Positions 15,591 to 23,849 of a stretch of DNA of 40,217 nt are shown piece by piece. Position 1 is the stretch's first letter; each line of letters begins with the position of its first letter. Location of the stretch: the NCBI GenBank assembly GCA_964348535.1, contig CAYGDB010000002.1, positions 1 through 40,217 of the forward strand. The letters are read 5' to 3'. The position numbers and the translations under genes were made by a program. The notes under the pieces were generated by a model. It searched no databases. It saw only the letters and a list, made by a program, of their open reading frames with translations, and was not told the DNA's origin. The DNA is from JBGPJO01 sp964348535. Its GTDB lineage: Bacteria > Patescibacteriota > Minisyncoccia > Phycocordibacterales > JAKFXT01.

Positions 15591-16982
15591 ATGAAAATGG
15601 AAACAAAGGATGATATTAAAAAAGGAATAATCAAACAAATAATCGGACCGGTGGTGGATGTTTACTTTGAGAATGGTGTTCCGCCAATAAGAGAAGCCCT
15701 GACGGTGGAAAAAGATGGAAAAATTATTGTTCTTGAGGTTGCACAACATTTGGGGTTGAATCGAGTCAGGGCAATATCAATGTCTGACACTTCCGGTCTT
15801 TCGCGCGGGCTTGAAGTTTCAAAAACGGGGGCGCCAATTTCAGTGCCGGTTGGAGAGCAATCTCTCGGAAGACTTTTTAATGTTCTTGGAGAAACTATAG
15901 ACGGCGGAAAAAATCTGGAAGGCGGAAAAAAATTGCCGATTCATCGGCAGGCGCCGACATTTGCCGAGCAGAGAACCAAAGCTGAAATTTTTGAAACAGG
16001 AATTAAGGCTATTGATTTAATCGCTCCTTTTATCAAGGGAGGAAAGGTGGGGCTTTTCGGCGGAGCGGGAGTGGGCAAGACTGTCGTTATTCAGGAGCTT
16101 ATAAGAAACGTGGCAAGTCAGCACGGCGGCTATTCTGTTTTTGCCGGAGTGGGGGAGCGGGTGCGTGAAGGAAACGAACTTTATCATGAAATGAAAGAAT
16201 CCGGAGTGCTTCCTAAAACAGCGCTTGTTTTCGGACAGATGAACGAAGTGCCGGGCGCTCGCGCTCGGGTCGGACTTACCGGTCTTACTATGGCTGAATA
16301 TTTTCGCGATGAGGGCGGTAAAGACGTTTTGTTTTTTATGGATAATGTTTTTCGTTTTGTCCAAGCCGGTTCTGAAGTCTCGGCTCTTTTGGGTAGGGTG
16401 CCTTCGGCTGTCGGTTATCAGCCTACATTGGCGGAAGAAATGGGAGCAATGCAGGAGCGTATCACTTCCACAAATAAAGGTTCCATCACATCCGTTCAGG
16501 CCGTCTACGTGCCGGCGGACGACCTTACCGACCCCGCTCCCGCAACCACTTTCGCTCACTTAGACTCAACCATCGTTCTTTCCCGCCAACTTGCTTCGCT
16601 CGGAATTTATCCCGCCATAGATCCATTGGAATCAAACTCCGCAGGTCTTGACCCGATGATTGTCGGAGAGGAACATTACAAAGTGGCGAATGAAACCAAA
16701 CGCATCCTTCAGCGTTACAAAGATTTGCAGGATATTATCGCCATTTTGGGTATTGAGGAACTGTCTGATGAAGATAAGCTCGTGGTCTCGCGCGCCAGAA
16801 AAGTTCAAAGATTTCTTTCACAACCGTTTTTTGTCGGAGAAATTTTCACCGGAAGGCCCGGAGTATATGTCACACTTCAGGAAACTGTCCGTGGTTTTAA
16901 AGAAATTTTGGAAGGAAAACACGACGAGCGCGGCGAACAAGATTTTTATATGAAAGGCGATATTGATCAAATATCAGAATAA
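15591..16982 (+). CDS. atpD: F-type ATP synthase subunit beta
   Basis: Beta carries the catalytic sites of ATP synthase, 463 residues. The P-loop GGAGVGKT is at residues 157-164. The adenine-contact and catalytic blocks are GERVREGNELYHEM, FGQMNEVPGARARVGLTGLTMAEYFRDE, FMDNVFRFVQAGSEVSALLGRVPSAVGYQPTLAEEMG and EELSDEDKLVVSRARKVQRFLSQPFFV. The general catalytic base is the Glu of GERV. An ATG at 15597 is an alternative start. It is the seventh gene of the operon. Confidence 0.97.
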   Translation: MKMETKDDIKKGIIKQIIGPVVDVYFENGVPPIREALTVEKDGKIIVLEVAQHLGLNRVRAISMSDTSGLSRGLEVSKTGAPISVPVGEQSLGRLFNVLGETIDGGKNLEGGKKLPIHRQAPTFAEQRTKAEIFETGIKAIDLIAPFIKGGKVGLFGGAGVGKTVVIQELIRNVASQHGGYSVFAGVGERVREGNELYHEMKESGVLPKTALVFGQMNEVPGARARVGLTGLTMAEYFRDEGGKDVLFFMDNVFRFVQAGSEVSALLGRVPSAVGYQPTLAEEMGAMQERITSTNKGSITSVQAVYVPADDLTDPAPATTFAHLDSTIVLSRQLASLGIYPAIDPLESNSAGLDPMIVGEEHYKVANETKRILQRYKDLQDIIAILGIEELSDEDKLVVSRARKVQRFLSQPFFVGEIFTGRPGVYVTLQETVRGFKEILEGKHDERGEQDFYMKGDIDQISE

Positions 16983-17018
16983 AAGAATACCTGGATATTT
17001 TATTATTTGGCTATTAAA

Positions 17019-17261
17019 ATGAATTTATTTCCTCTCACAATCACAGCTCTTGATTCGGTCCGATATTTTGGCGAAGCTGAATCGCTGACATGCCCCGGTA
17101 TTGAAGGGGAAGTGACTATTCTAAAGGGTCACGTTCCTCTTATAACAAACATGAAAAGCGGAAAAATCACCGTAAAAAAGTCCGGAGAAGAACCTCTTAT
17201 TTTTCAGGCTGAAAAAGGCATTTTGGAAGTTTCTAAAAAAGGAGTAACCGTTCTTTTATAA
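17019..17261 (+). CDS. atpC: F-type ATP synthase subunit epsilon, beta-sandwich domain only
   Basis: Epsilon links the rotor to the c-ring and often inhibits ATP hydrolysis through its C-terminal helices. Here only 80 residues are present. The N-terminal beta-sandwich is recognisable (PLTITALDSVRYFGEAESLTCPGIEGEVTILKGHVPLI and GILEVSKKGVTVL), but the usual C-terminal helical hairpin (total about 130-140 residues) is absent. The enzyme probably lacks epsilon-type inhibition. The ATG at 17019 is preferred to the TTG at 17007. It is the last gene of the operon, followed by a strong hairpin. Confidence 0.9.
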   Translation: MNLFPLTITALDSVRYFGEAESLTCPGIEGEVTILKGHVPLITNMKSGKITVKKSGEEPLIFQAEKGILEVSKKGVTVLL

Positions 17262-17272
17262 ATTTTAATAAT

Positions 17273-17304
17273 AAAGAAGGTAACGGCTTGCCGTTACCTT
17301 CTTT
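17273..17304. terminator. Hairpin at the end of the atp operon (probably bidirectional)
   Basis: A perfect 14-bp stem (17273-17286 with 17291-17304) closes on a CTTG loop and ends in TTT. A convergent gene ends just beyond it, so it may stop transcription in both directions. Confidence 0.85.
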
Positions 17305-17310
17305 CTGACT

Positions 17311-17793
17311 TCATTGCTGATTTGTTTTCTTAAGGTCTTTAAATACTTCCTCAAGCAACCAGCTGTCCACTTTTCCCCCCTTGTCGCGGGCTATGCAAAA
17401 TTTTCCGCCATTAGGATTTTCCCACCACTCTGTCTCCAGTTCTCCCCATGGTGATTTTAATATGGAGTTCTTTGGAACAGCGTTTATCAGCATTTCTTTT
17501 ATCACAGCAAAGTTGAGAGGGATAACCTCAATTTCGCCCTGTCCAGAAATTATGACTGAATTCCAATCGGGATCTTCCTTGATTTTAAATCCAGCAACCC
17601 CTTCAGTGATGAGAATTTTCTGTTCAACAGCAAATTCAACCGCAAGAATTTCAAAGCACTTCTGGGCAGCTAAAGGGTCTATACTTGATATATAGATACC
17701 AATTTTGTCGGTCAGACGAATTCGCAGACCCGCAGTGTCAGGAATGCCCGTAACAGTGAATTTTATTACACATGATTTAGGTTTGTGTTCCAC
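17311..17793 (-). CDS. Protein of unknown function (about 160 residues)
   Basis: I do not recognise this soluble protein. It has a mixed alpha/beta pattern: strands such as CVIKFTVTGIP and SVIISGQGEIEVIPL alternate with helices. A Trp-rich segment (SPWGELETEWWENPNGGKF) lies near the C-terminus. There is no signal peptide or membrane helix. The frame opens at a TTG at 17805, but a GGAG lies 6 nt before a GTG at 17793, which I take as the start. On the minus strand TTTACG, 17 nt, TAGTAT (17854-17826) could be its promoter. It converges on the atp operon. Confidence 0.6.
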   Translation of the reverse strand: MEHKPKSCVIKFTVTGIPDTAGLRIRLTDKIGIYISSIDPLAAQKCFEILAVEFAVEQKILITEGVAGFKIKEDPDWNSVIISGQGEIEVIPLNFAVIKEMLINAVPKNSILKSPWGELETEWWENPNGGKFCIARDKGGKVDSWLLEEVFKDLKKTNQQ

Positions 17794-17901
17794 CACTTTC
17801 TCCAAGAACAGTTTTCACTATTGGCATACTAACACAAAGACCCATTATCGTAAAAGTAAAAAAGAGTAATGATTTTACTTTAGCCTCTTATTTGCTATAG
17901 T

Positions 17902-17926
17902 CTAATTCGTGAGAATAAGAGAATAG
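17902..17926 (+). promoter_or_regulatory. Operator copy 1 of the ArsR-type regulator (candidate)
   Basis: CTAATTCGTGAGAAT followed by AAGAGAATAG. It touches a -10-like TATAGT (17896-17901), whose TTTTAC -35 lies 17 nt upstream. It shares 23 of 25 bases with copy 2. Confidence 0.6.
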
Positions 17927-17980
17927 AATACAAATCTAAAACTAAACTTCAACTTCAAACCATTTAGGTATCTTCATGCG

Positions 17981-18005
17981 CTAATTCGTACGAATAAGAG
18001 AATAG
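17981..18005 (+). promoter_or_regulatory. Operator copy 2, over the ArsR-type gene promoter (candidate)
   Basis: It contains the perfect 12-bp palindrome ATTCGTACGAAT (17984-17995) and then AAGAGAATAG. It covers the -35 position of the TATAAT at 18009-18014, so a bound repressor would block RNA polymerase. Confidence 0.65.
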
Positions 18006-18008
18006 TCG

Positions 18009-18014
18009 TATAAT
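18009..18014 (+). promoter_or_regulatory. -10 box of the ArsR-type gene
   Basis: TATAAT lies 3 bases after operator copy 2 and about 30 nt before the ATG at 18045. Confidence 0.6.
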
Positions 18015-18044
18015 AGAGAAATAAAAATACGCTGAAAGAAAAAA

Positions 18045-18314
18045 ATGAAAGAAAAAGAGTTAGAAAAAGTTTTTAAAGCCTTAGCAAACAGGAGAAGACT
18101 GGTCATACTGACTTTTCTTAAAAAAACAAAAAAAGCAAATGTCGGTGAGATAGCAGAGGAGATTAAATTATCTTTTAAATCCACGTCTAGACATTTGAGC
18201 GTTTTAACATCCTCTGGAATTCTCGATAAAGAACAGAATGGTCTCTACTTCATTTACTCATTTTTGACAGAGCAAAGCCAAATGATGAAAAAGATTCTAA
18301 ATGTGATTTTGTAA
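18045..18314 (+). CDS. ArsR-family winged-helix transcriptional regulator
   Basis: This 89-residue protein is close to the minimal length for an ArsR-type DNA-binding domain. It shows KVFKALANRRRLVILTFL (first helices), VGEIAEEIKLSFKSTSRHLSVLTSSGILDKE (helix-turn-helix with recognition helix) and QNGLYFIYSFL (wing). No cysteine or histidine metal-sensing motif is seen, so the signal is unknown. Two operator-like repeats precede it and one follows, which suggests that it represses itself and perhaps its neighbours. No Shine-Dalgarno is clear. Confidence 0.88.
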   Translation: MKEKELEKVFKALANRRRLVILTFLKKTKKANVGEIAEEIKLSFKSTSRHLSVLTSSGILDKEQNGLYFIYSFLTEQSQMMKKILNVIL

Positions 18315-18331
18315 CTTGATTCAAACATACG

Positions 18332-18356
18332 CATATTCGTGAGAATAGGGGAATAG
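18332..18356 (+). promoter_or_regulatory. Operator copy 3, downstream of the ArsR-type gene (candidate)
   Basis: ATATTCGTGAGAAT followed by AGGGGAATAG, 18 bp after the regulator stop and about 60 bp before the promoter of the next gene. Confidence 0.55.
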
Positions 18357-18416
18357 GGTAGGTGGGTGATGAAATGAGATATGTGAAGGTGTTTATATTT
18401 ATAATTGTGGTGTGTG

Positions 18417-18444
18417 TTGACAACAAAGGCAATAAGAGTAAATT
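18417..18444 (+). promoter_or_regulatory. Promoter of the 341-residue unknown protein gene
   Basis: -35 TTGACA (18417-18422), a 16-bp spacer, -10 TAAATT (18439-18444). The predicted leader is about 55 nt and ends in a strong AAAGGAGG ribosome-binding site (18493-18500). Confidence 0.55.
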
Positions 18445-18505
18445 TTAAATTGGAAGTACCTGTCCTGTCATAGTGCGGGGCATAACCCAGAGAAAGGAGG
18501 CAGAA

Positions 18506-19531
18506 ATGTCCAAAGATAAAGAAGTAGAAGTAACATTGCAGGGGCTTTTAAACCGAGAAGTTCGGCCAATTCATAATTGGCATGAGTGGCTTCTATGTTG
18601 GGGAAAAGCGGAGAATTTCCAGTATATGGAGAGCTTGCTCCATGTTGGTTTCAATGTACCGGTTGGGGGAGAGAAAGAGTATGACAGCATTGACCGCTAC
18701 ATATTTTATTTCACCATTGCCGATGGTTGGAGTGGGAAGGGTTATATGGAAGAATCTTTGACCTACGAAAAAAAGCACATTGTAGGTTTCAATTTGAACC
18801 AGAATCCTATCCAAAAAACGGAAGGTAAACTTCGTCAGCAATTGGCGTTGAAAGCTTTCAATATACTCTGTCAGAATTTCTTCAAGGTGGGATCGGTACA
18901 AATGGTTCGTGGTGTTTACGAATTCAACAGGGTCTGGGAAGATGCAGTTGTCTCCGAGCGACTTTTCCCAGTCATCCAAAACTTCTTCAAAGTTGAGGGA
19001 ATATGTTTTGGTGAATACGCAAAAATCCGCAACCTCTCTGAGAGGTATGTTAAAAGGTCTCACAACGAAGAATTGGTCGTGGAGTTTCTCCTGAATCTTG
19101 CCAAATTTCTGTGGACATGGAAAGAGGGGAGTACGCGTTGGTATGGTGACAAGAAGGAGGAAGCAGACAAGCGTCTTGCTGAAACACGTGTCCGTATAGA
19201 AAGTGCGAAGCCTTGGATGGTTGAGGTGCTGGTCAGACTGGACAAGCTTGATGTCTTGCAAGACTGGATACTTGAACTTGATGAACTATGTCTTGATAAG
19301 CTTAAGGAAATTTCTCTTCGCAACGAACTAAGTTGGGAGCATCCAGGCAGGTATGGTCGTGTTGTCACAACAATCGATGAGGCGTGCTATGTCGGTTCAA
19401 AGACGGCGTGGTTTCTCAAAAAACACGAGTTGATGACAAGAGAGCACAAGCGACTGGTGGAAATCCACGAGGTGAGGATAGTTGCGGAGAGATCTGAGCC
19501 TGAGTTTAAGGAGTTAACCTCCAAGAAGTGA
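18506..19531 (+). CDS. Protein of unknown function (341 residues)
   Basis: I do not recognise this soluble, mostly helical protein. It has many aromatic residues in its first half (HNWHEWLLCWGKAENFQYM, YIFYFTIADGWSGKGYMEE) and a charged helical second half (WTWKEGSTRWYGDKKEEADKRLAETRVRIE..). There is no signal peptide or membrane helix. The start at 18506 is set by AAAGGAGG 5 nt upstream, one of the few consensus Shine-Dalgarno sites in the window. The gene has its own promoter and terminator. Operator copy 3 upstream raises the possibility of control by the neighbouring ArsR-type protein; this is inference. Confidence 0.7.
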   Translation: MSKDKEVEVTLQGLLNREVRPIHNWHEWLLCWGKAENFQYMESLLHVGFNVPVGGEKEYDSIDRYIFYFTIADGWSGKGYMEESLTYEKKHIVGFNLNQNPIQKTEGKLRQQLALKAFNILCQNFFKVGSVQMVRGVYEFNRVWEDAVVSERLFPVIQNFFKVEGICFGEYAKIRNLSERYVKRSHNEELVVEFLLNLAKFLWTWKEGSTRWYGDKKEEADKRLAETRVRIESAKPWMVEVLVRLDKLDVLQDWILELDELCLDKLKEISLRNELSWEHPGRYGRVVTTIDEACYVGSKTAWFLKKHELMTREHKRLVEIHEVRIVAERSEPEFKELTSKK

Positions 19532-19539
19532 ATGGTTAT

Positions 19540-19577
19540 AACTGCGGGGTCTGAAAGGATTCCGCAGTTTTTATTTA
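19540..19577 (+). terminator. Rho-independent terminator
   Basis: AACTGCGG (19540-19547) pairs with CCGCAGTT (19562-19569) and is followed by TTTATTT. Confidence 0.8.
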
Positions 19578-19608
19578 CTAAAGGGCTTCCCTTGCAGTAA
19601 ATGGGTGG

Positions 19609-19614
19609 TATAGT
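19609..19614 (+). promoter_or_regulatory. -10 box, leaderless start
   Basis: TATAGT lies exactly 6 nt before the ATG at 19621. Confidence 0.55.
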
Positions 19615-19620
19615 TACCCT

Positions 19621-20034
19621 ATGAACGGTCAGGACGGAACAAATTATAATCCCCTCAGATCTGTTTCGCAGTCTAAATTTTCCCATTATTACGGGGACTA
19701 TCTAAGGCGGTTATTTCTTGTCGGGGCGGTGGCTTCCATAATCGCTTTGCCGTTTTACCCGGACTTGATTCCTTCTCTTGATGTTTTGTTTGTGATAATC
19801 GTGGCTCTTGTTACTGTAATATTTGCCGGTGTAACAAGCCCCGTTAGCCCGAGTGTTGTCTTGGTTGAAATTTTAATCAGTTCTTTATTTTTTATTGTTT
19901 TCCAATACTATACTGTCCTCAACTACGGAATCAGTTATCCATTCCTGTCATTTATCCGTCAGATTTTGTCATTAATTTTTTTGGTTTCTTTATACTATGG
20001 CGTAAAAACTTACAGGGGGATGCTGATGAAGTGA
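19621..20034 (+). CDS. Small integral membrane protein, function unknown
   Basis: This 137-residue protein has a polar N-terminus (to about residue 29) followed by about four transmembrane helices: LFLVGAVASIIALPFYP, VLFVIIVALVTVIFAGV, VVLVEILISSLFFIVFQYY and a last one with RQILSLIFLVSLYYGV. The layout of cytosolic tail, YYGDYLRRLF entry and PVSPSVVLVEI loop is one I associate with uncharacterised CPR membrane proteins. No catalytic motif is visible. The ATG is fixed by the -10 box 6 nt upstream. A hairpin with T-run follows. Confidence 0.7.
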   Translation: MNGQDGTNYNPLRSVSQSKFSHYYGDYLRRLFLVGAVASIIALPFYPDLIPSLDVLFVIIVALVTVIFAGVTSPVSPSVVLVEILISSLFFIVFQYYTVLNYGISYPFLSFIRQILSLIFLVSLYYGVKTYRGMLMK

Positions 20035-20076
20035 TTCATATTCATAAATTTTGACTATCCAAAGTTTAGGTTTTGT

Positions 20077-20103
20077 CTCTGGTTTGAAATCCGGAGCTTT
20101 TTT
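20077..20103 (+). terminator. Rho-independent terminator
   Basis: CTCTGG (20077-20082) pairs with CCGGAG (20091-20096) and is followed by C and six T. Confidence 0.7.
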
Positions 20104-20122
20104 GTTAGACTTAGATAAATTT

Positions 20123-20716
20123 ATGAAAAATATAACAAAGAAAAAAGTTTTGATTCTTTTGGGTTGTGAGGATAAGGAAACAACACCCGGTTTTTTGGCA
20201 GACGCTTACGAACGAGGAGCCATTTCAGCTGGACATGAGGTTAGGCGAGTGAATATTGGCGATTTAAAGTTTGATCCGATACTTCACTTCGGTTACAAAG
20301 TAATTCAGGAGCTTGAGCCGGATTTGAAAAAGTTTCAGGAAGATATTAAATGGTCTGAACATTTTGTGGTTATTTATCCGAATTGGTGGAGCACTATGCC
20401 CGCCATACTTAAAGGACTTTTTGACAGAGCCTGGCTTCCCGGTTTCGCCTTTCATTTTCATGAAGGCAAAACATATTTTTGGGATAGGTTTTTAACCGGT
20501 CGCTCGGCTCGGGTTATTATAACCATGAACGCCTCGCCTCTTTTAGAAAGATTTTCGGTGGGCGATTATTCAAACGAAATAAGAAACGGTATTTTAAAAT
20601 TCTCCGGATTTCATCCTGTTTCAGTTGAGTCTTTCGGTCCCGTTGAAAAGGCCACTTCGGAGCAAAGGGAGTCTTGTGCAAAAAAAGTTGAAGAGCTTGG
20701 GAGGAAAGCGATTTAA
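20123..20716 (+). CDS. Flavodoxin-like NAD(P)H quinone oxidoreductase
   Basis: This 197-residue soluble flavoprotein resembles the NAD(P)H dehydrogenase (quinone)/MdaB/KefF family. These enzymes use FMN or FAD to pass two electrons from NAD(P)H to quinones. Features are KKVLILLGC at the N-terminus, FDPILHFGY, W.E.FVVIYPNWWSTMPAILKGLFDRAWLPGFAF (the family signature P.WW...PA.LKG..DR....GFAF) and the block RVIITMNAS. ATG 20123 is taken as the start; earlier in-frame codons overlap the terminator at 20077-20103. It converges on the RND permease gene 24 bp away. Confidence 0.88.
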   Translation: MKNITKKKVLILLGCEDKETTPGFLADAYERGAISAGHEVRRVNIGDLKFDPILHFGYKVIQELEPDLKKFQEDIKWSEHFVVIYPNWWSTMPAILKGLFDRAWLPGFAFHFHEGKTYFWDRFLTGRSARVIITMNASPLLERFSVGDYSNEIRNGILKFSGFHPVSVESFGPVEKATSEQRESCAKKVEELGRKAI

Positions 20717-20739
20717 AAACAATCGACTGGAAAAAAAGA

Positions 20740-23700
20740 TTAAACCTTTTCTGCTATTTTTTTCCAATACTGCGGGTCTGGTCGGCGATAGACGATTATC
20801 GGCACTAGTATCAAAGTCAGGACCATTGCAAATGAAAGTCCGAACATTATTGAAAATGCCAAAGGTCCCCATAAGGGTGAAGCGTTTGCAAGGGGTATCA
20901 TACCGATGACTGTTGTTATGGTGGTAAGAATTATCGGCCTCAAGCGGCTTGAGGCCGCATCCACCACTACTTCTTCCAAACTTCCACCCTTGTCACTTTT
21001 CATACGCACTATCACAGAGTCCATTAAGATGATGGCGTGGTTTATAATGATGCCAGCAAGAGCTATCACCCCTAGCATTGAAGGGAAAGAAAGAGGTTCC
21101 CCAGTAATAGCCAATCCCGTAAAAACTCCTATCAAAGAAAGCGGTATGAGCATCAGGAGGTAGAGCGCATAGCGGAATGAATTAAATTCCAGTACCAAAA
21201 TAGCAAGCATCAAAGTCATTCCGCCTATAAGAGCAAAAACCATTTCTTTGAATGATTTGTTTACGTCTTCAGTTTCCCCTCCGATAGAAAGTGTTACTCC
21301 TTCAGGCAGTTTGATATTTTTTATACTCTCTTCAAACTGGCTGACGATTTCGCCAGCTGTTTTCCCCTTGCTGGTGTAGCTTGAAATAGTGGCTATATTT
21401 TTCTGATTTTTGCGATTGATGACGGCGTTTGATTTTTCAAGGTTTGCCGATAAAAGCGAGCCTAAAAGTATTGAACCTCTAGGTGTTGATATCGGAATAT
21501 TTGTAATGGCGTCAATGGGGATAATGTTTGTTTCTGTAGGGTCCCGCCATTCAGGGTTTAGGTTCATTGAAACTATCACGTCTATATCCTCTTCATTTTT
21601 TCTGATGGTTGTCGCGGTCGCGCCTGACACAGCGCTTCTAATAATGCTTGCGATAAGAGTCGGAGAAAGTCCCGCTTCTGATATTTTTGCTCTGTCTATG
21701 GTAAGAGCGAACTCTGTCCCGTTGTCTTTAATTGAGGTTGTTACTTCCGTGGTTCCATCTATTTTTTTTAAAGCTTCTTCTCCCAAAGACACAGCTTTCT
21801 CAAGGTCATCAAGATTTTCTCCAGAAAAAGTCAGAATGATGGGCGCTCCTGAAGGCGGACCTCCTTGAGGTTCAAAAGCGCGAACTGTAAAAGAGCGAAA
21901 ATCTTGAAACTTTTTTCTGTATTCATTTAAAATATCCGTTGAAGTTTCTTTTCGTTCTTTTTTAGGAACCAGAGTGACTGTGACGTTTCCATATTTTGAG
22001 CCGCTTGAACCGCTTTGGCTGAACGTTGAACCAGATCCTACCGTCGTAACAAAAGATTCAATTCTTTTGTCTGAATATAAAATTTCCTCCACTGCCCGGG
22101 CGGCTATGTCCGTGTCGGCTAATGGTGAACCTTGCTTGTTCTCTATTTCAAAGTAGATGAATTCTGAATTTCCTTGAGGGAAAAATATCACTTTTGTAAG
22201 ACCTGTTATTGGCAGGAGAAGAGCCAGTAAAAAAGCGACGCCTATTCCAATCAAAAATCTTTTTTGGAAAATTTTGTCGCCCAGAATCCTCCTAAGCCAA
22301 GACCGATACCAAACATGGGCGTGATTGTTCCACTCCTCTTGCCACATTTCAAGTTTGTTCATTTCTTGCTTAGTGAAGATGATGGCAATAAGAGGGACAA
22401 ATCCGAGCGCCACAAAAATGGAAGCGAATAGGACAAATATGATGGTGAAAGGAATTGATGAGATGAACTTTCCTATAATTCCCGATATTAAAAATAGAGG
22501 AACGAAGACAGCGACAGTTGTCAGCGTTCCGGCTATTAAAGGCCAGGCGTATTCTCGTATTGCTTCTTTGGCGGCAAGAGTTGAGTCGCCGAATTTTTTG
22601 AAACGCGTGTGAATGGCTTCGGTTACAACAATTCCAGAATCAACCAGAATTCCGATTGCGAGAATGAGCGAGAAAAGCGAGATGAAATTTATGGTATTGC
22701 CGGAAGCGTATAGTCCTATAAAGGCTATGACAAAAGAAAGGGGAATTGAAAAAGCGGCAACCAGCGATTCACGCCATCCGATGGTGATAAAAAGTGAAAG
22801 CATCACTAAAATTATGGTTTCCAATCCGACTTGTGAAAGTTCTAACAGATCTTTTCGGACATCTTTACCCGCATCATGCGTAACAAGAATATTTATACCG
22901 GCAAGAAGTGTCGGTTTTATTTCTTCAAGTCTATTTTTGACCGCTGAAGTTGTAACTGTCACATCTCCGCCAGCTTTTTTATAAACATAAAGAGTTATTG
23001 CCGGTTCGGCGGGATTGCTTTCTACAGAAACACGGGATATTGCCTTTGACTTTTCAATTCCATTGACGATTTCCGCCACATCTCTAAGATATATTGGTTT
23101 GCCGTTTCTATTGCCAACTGTAAGAGATGATATGTCTTCAGGTTCGGTAAGACTCCCTTTGAAAGCTATGGCGTATTCAACATTTGAGACAGTGATTGAG
23201 CCTATCGGGAGGGAAGCATTTGAAGCGGAAATGGCGGAAACCACATCGGAAATATTTAAGCCGAGGGCTTCGAGCGATTCTCTTTCAACCACAACTGAAA
23301 CTTCTCTATCTTGCACCCCAGAGACATCAACTCTTGAAACTCCTTCAATAAGTTCCAGCTCATCTTTAATTTCACGCCCCATGCGCGCAAATTCTGCCGG
23401 AGGAAGACCTCCTGAAAGTGAAATGATTAGTATTGGTTGGTCGGAAAAGTTAACTCTGGAGACATTCGGTTCATCAGCGTCTTTTGGTAAAAGCGGTTTT
23501 GCTTTGTCCACTGCGTCTTTAACATCTTGAATTGATTTATCAATGTTTGCGCTTGCTTCAAATTGAGCTGTTATAACAGAAACTCCTTCTCTTGATGATG
23601 ATGTCAGTTTGTATATGTTATCAACCGTTGCCACTTCTTTTTCTATTCTTTTTGTAATGAGAGAAACAACATCGCTAGCTGAAGCGCCGCGAAGCGTGGT

Positions 23701-23847
23701 GGAAATAATGGCAACTGGTATTTCCACTTCGGGAGCTGACTCTTTCGGTATGGAAATAACAGAAAATACACCTCCTCCAACAAGAGCCACCATCAAAAGA
23801 TATGTAAACTGGCGATGTCCGATGAAAAAATTCCAAAGTCCGTGCAT
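20740..23847 (-). CDS. RND-family efflux permease (AcrB/HAE1-like)
   Basis: This 1035-residue transporter shows the full RND plan: an N-terminal membrane helix, a large first outside loop, six membrane helices, a second large loop and a C-terminal six-helix bundle. Hallmarks are the first-loop block VDKAKPLLPKDADEPNV, the central block FSIPLSFVIAFIGLYASGNTINFISLFSLILAIGILVDSGIVVTEAI, and SRLRPIILTTITTVIGMIPLA. In helix 4 the Asp-Asp pair of AcrB is Asp403-Ser404. At the AcrB Lys940 position there is Asn936. The gene begins 2 bases after the fusion-protein stop. No outer-membrane channel gene lies nearby. Confidence 0.93.
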   Translation of the reverse strand: MHGLWNFFIGHRQFTYLLMVALVGGGVFSVISIPKESAPEVEIPVAIISTTLRGASASDVVSLITKRIEKEVATVDNIYKLTSSSREGVSVITAQFEASANIDKSIQDVKDAVDKAKPLLPKDADEPNVSRVNFSDQPILIISLSGGLPPAEFARMGREIKDELELIEGVSRVDVSGVQDREVSVVVERESLEALGLNISDVVSAISASNASLPIGSITVSNVEYAIAFKGSLTEPEDISSLTVGNRNGKPIYLRDVAEIVNGIEKSKAISRVSVESNPAEPAITLYVYKKAGGDVTVTTSAVKNRLEEIKPTLLAGINILVTHDAGKDVRKDLLELSQVGLETIILVMLSLFITIGWRESLVAAFSIPLSFVIAFIGLYASGNTINFISLFSLILAIGILVDSGIVVTEAIHTRFKKFGDSTLAAKEAIREYAWPLIAGTLTTVAVFVPLFLISGIIGKFISSIPFTIIFVLFASIFVALGFVPLIAIIFTKQEMNKLEMWQEEWNNHAHVWYRSWLRRILGDKIFQKRFLIGIGVAFLLALLLPITGLTKVIFFPQGNSEFIYFEIENKQGSPLADTDIAARAVEEILYSDKRIESFVTTVGSGSTFSQSGSSGSKYGNVTVTLVPKKERKETSTDILNEYRKKFQDFRSFTVRAFEPQGGPPSGAPIILTFSGENLDDLEKAVSLGEEALKKIDGTTEVTTSIKDNGTEFALTIDRAKISEAGLSPTLIASIIRSAVSGATATTIRKNEEDIDVIVSMNLNPEWRDPTETNIIPIDAITNIPISTPRGSILLGSLLSANLEKSNAVINRKNQKNIATISSYTSKGKTAGEIVSQFEESIKNIKLPEGVTLSIGGETEDVNKSFKEMVFALIGGMTLMLAILVLEFNSFRYALYLLMLIPLSLIGVFTGLAITGEPLSFPSMLGVIALAGIIINHAIILMDSVIVRMKSDKGGSLEEVVVDAASSRLRPIILTTITTVIGMIPLANASPLWGPLAFSIMFGLSFAMVLTLILVPIIVYRRPDPQYWKKIAEKV

Positions 23848-23849
23848 GA

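Larger units (their letters stand above)
17794..18044. other. Regulatory region with two operator copies, no gene
   Basis: This gap lies between two divergent genes. It holds a minus-strand promoter candidate (17826-17854), a plus-strand -10 TATAGT (17896-17901), operator copies 1 and 2 and the promoter of the ArsR-type gene. No reading frame is supported. Confidence 0.5.

Noticed and set aside
16017..16559. Long minus-strand open frame inside atpD
   Set aside because: It is a shadow of a highly conserved gene and has no family resemblance of its own.
18593..19261. Minus-strand open frame opposite the 341-residue gene
   Set aside because: The plus frame has promoter, consensus Shine-Dalgarno and terminator; the minus frame has none of these.
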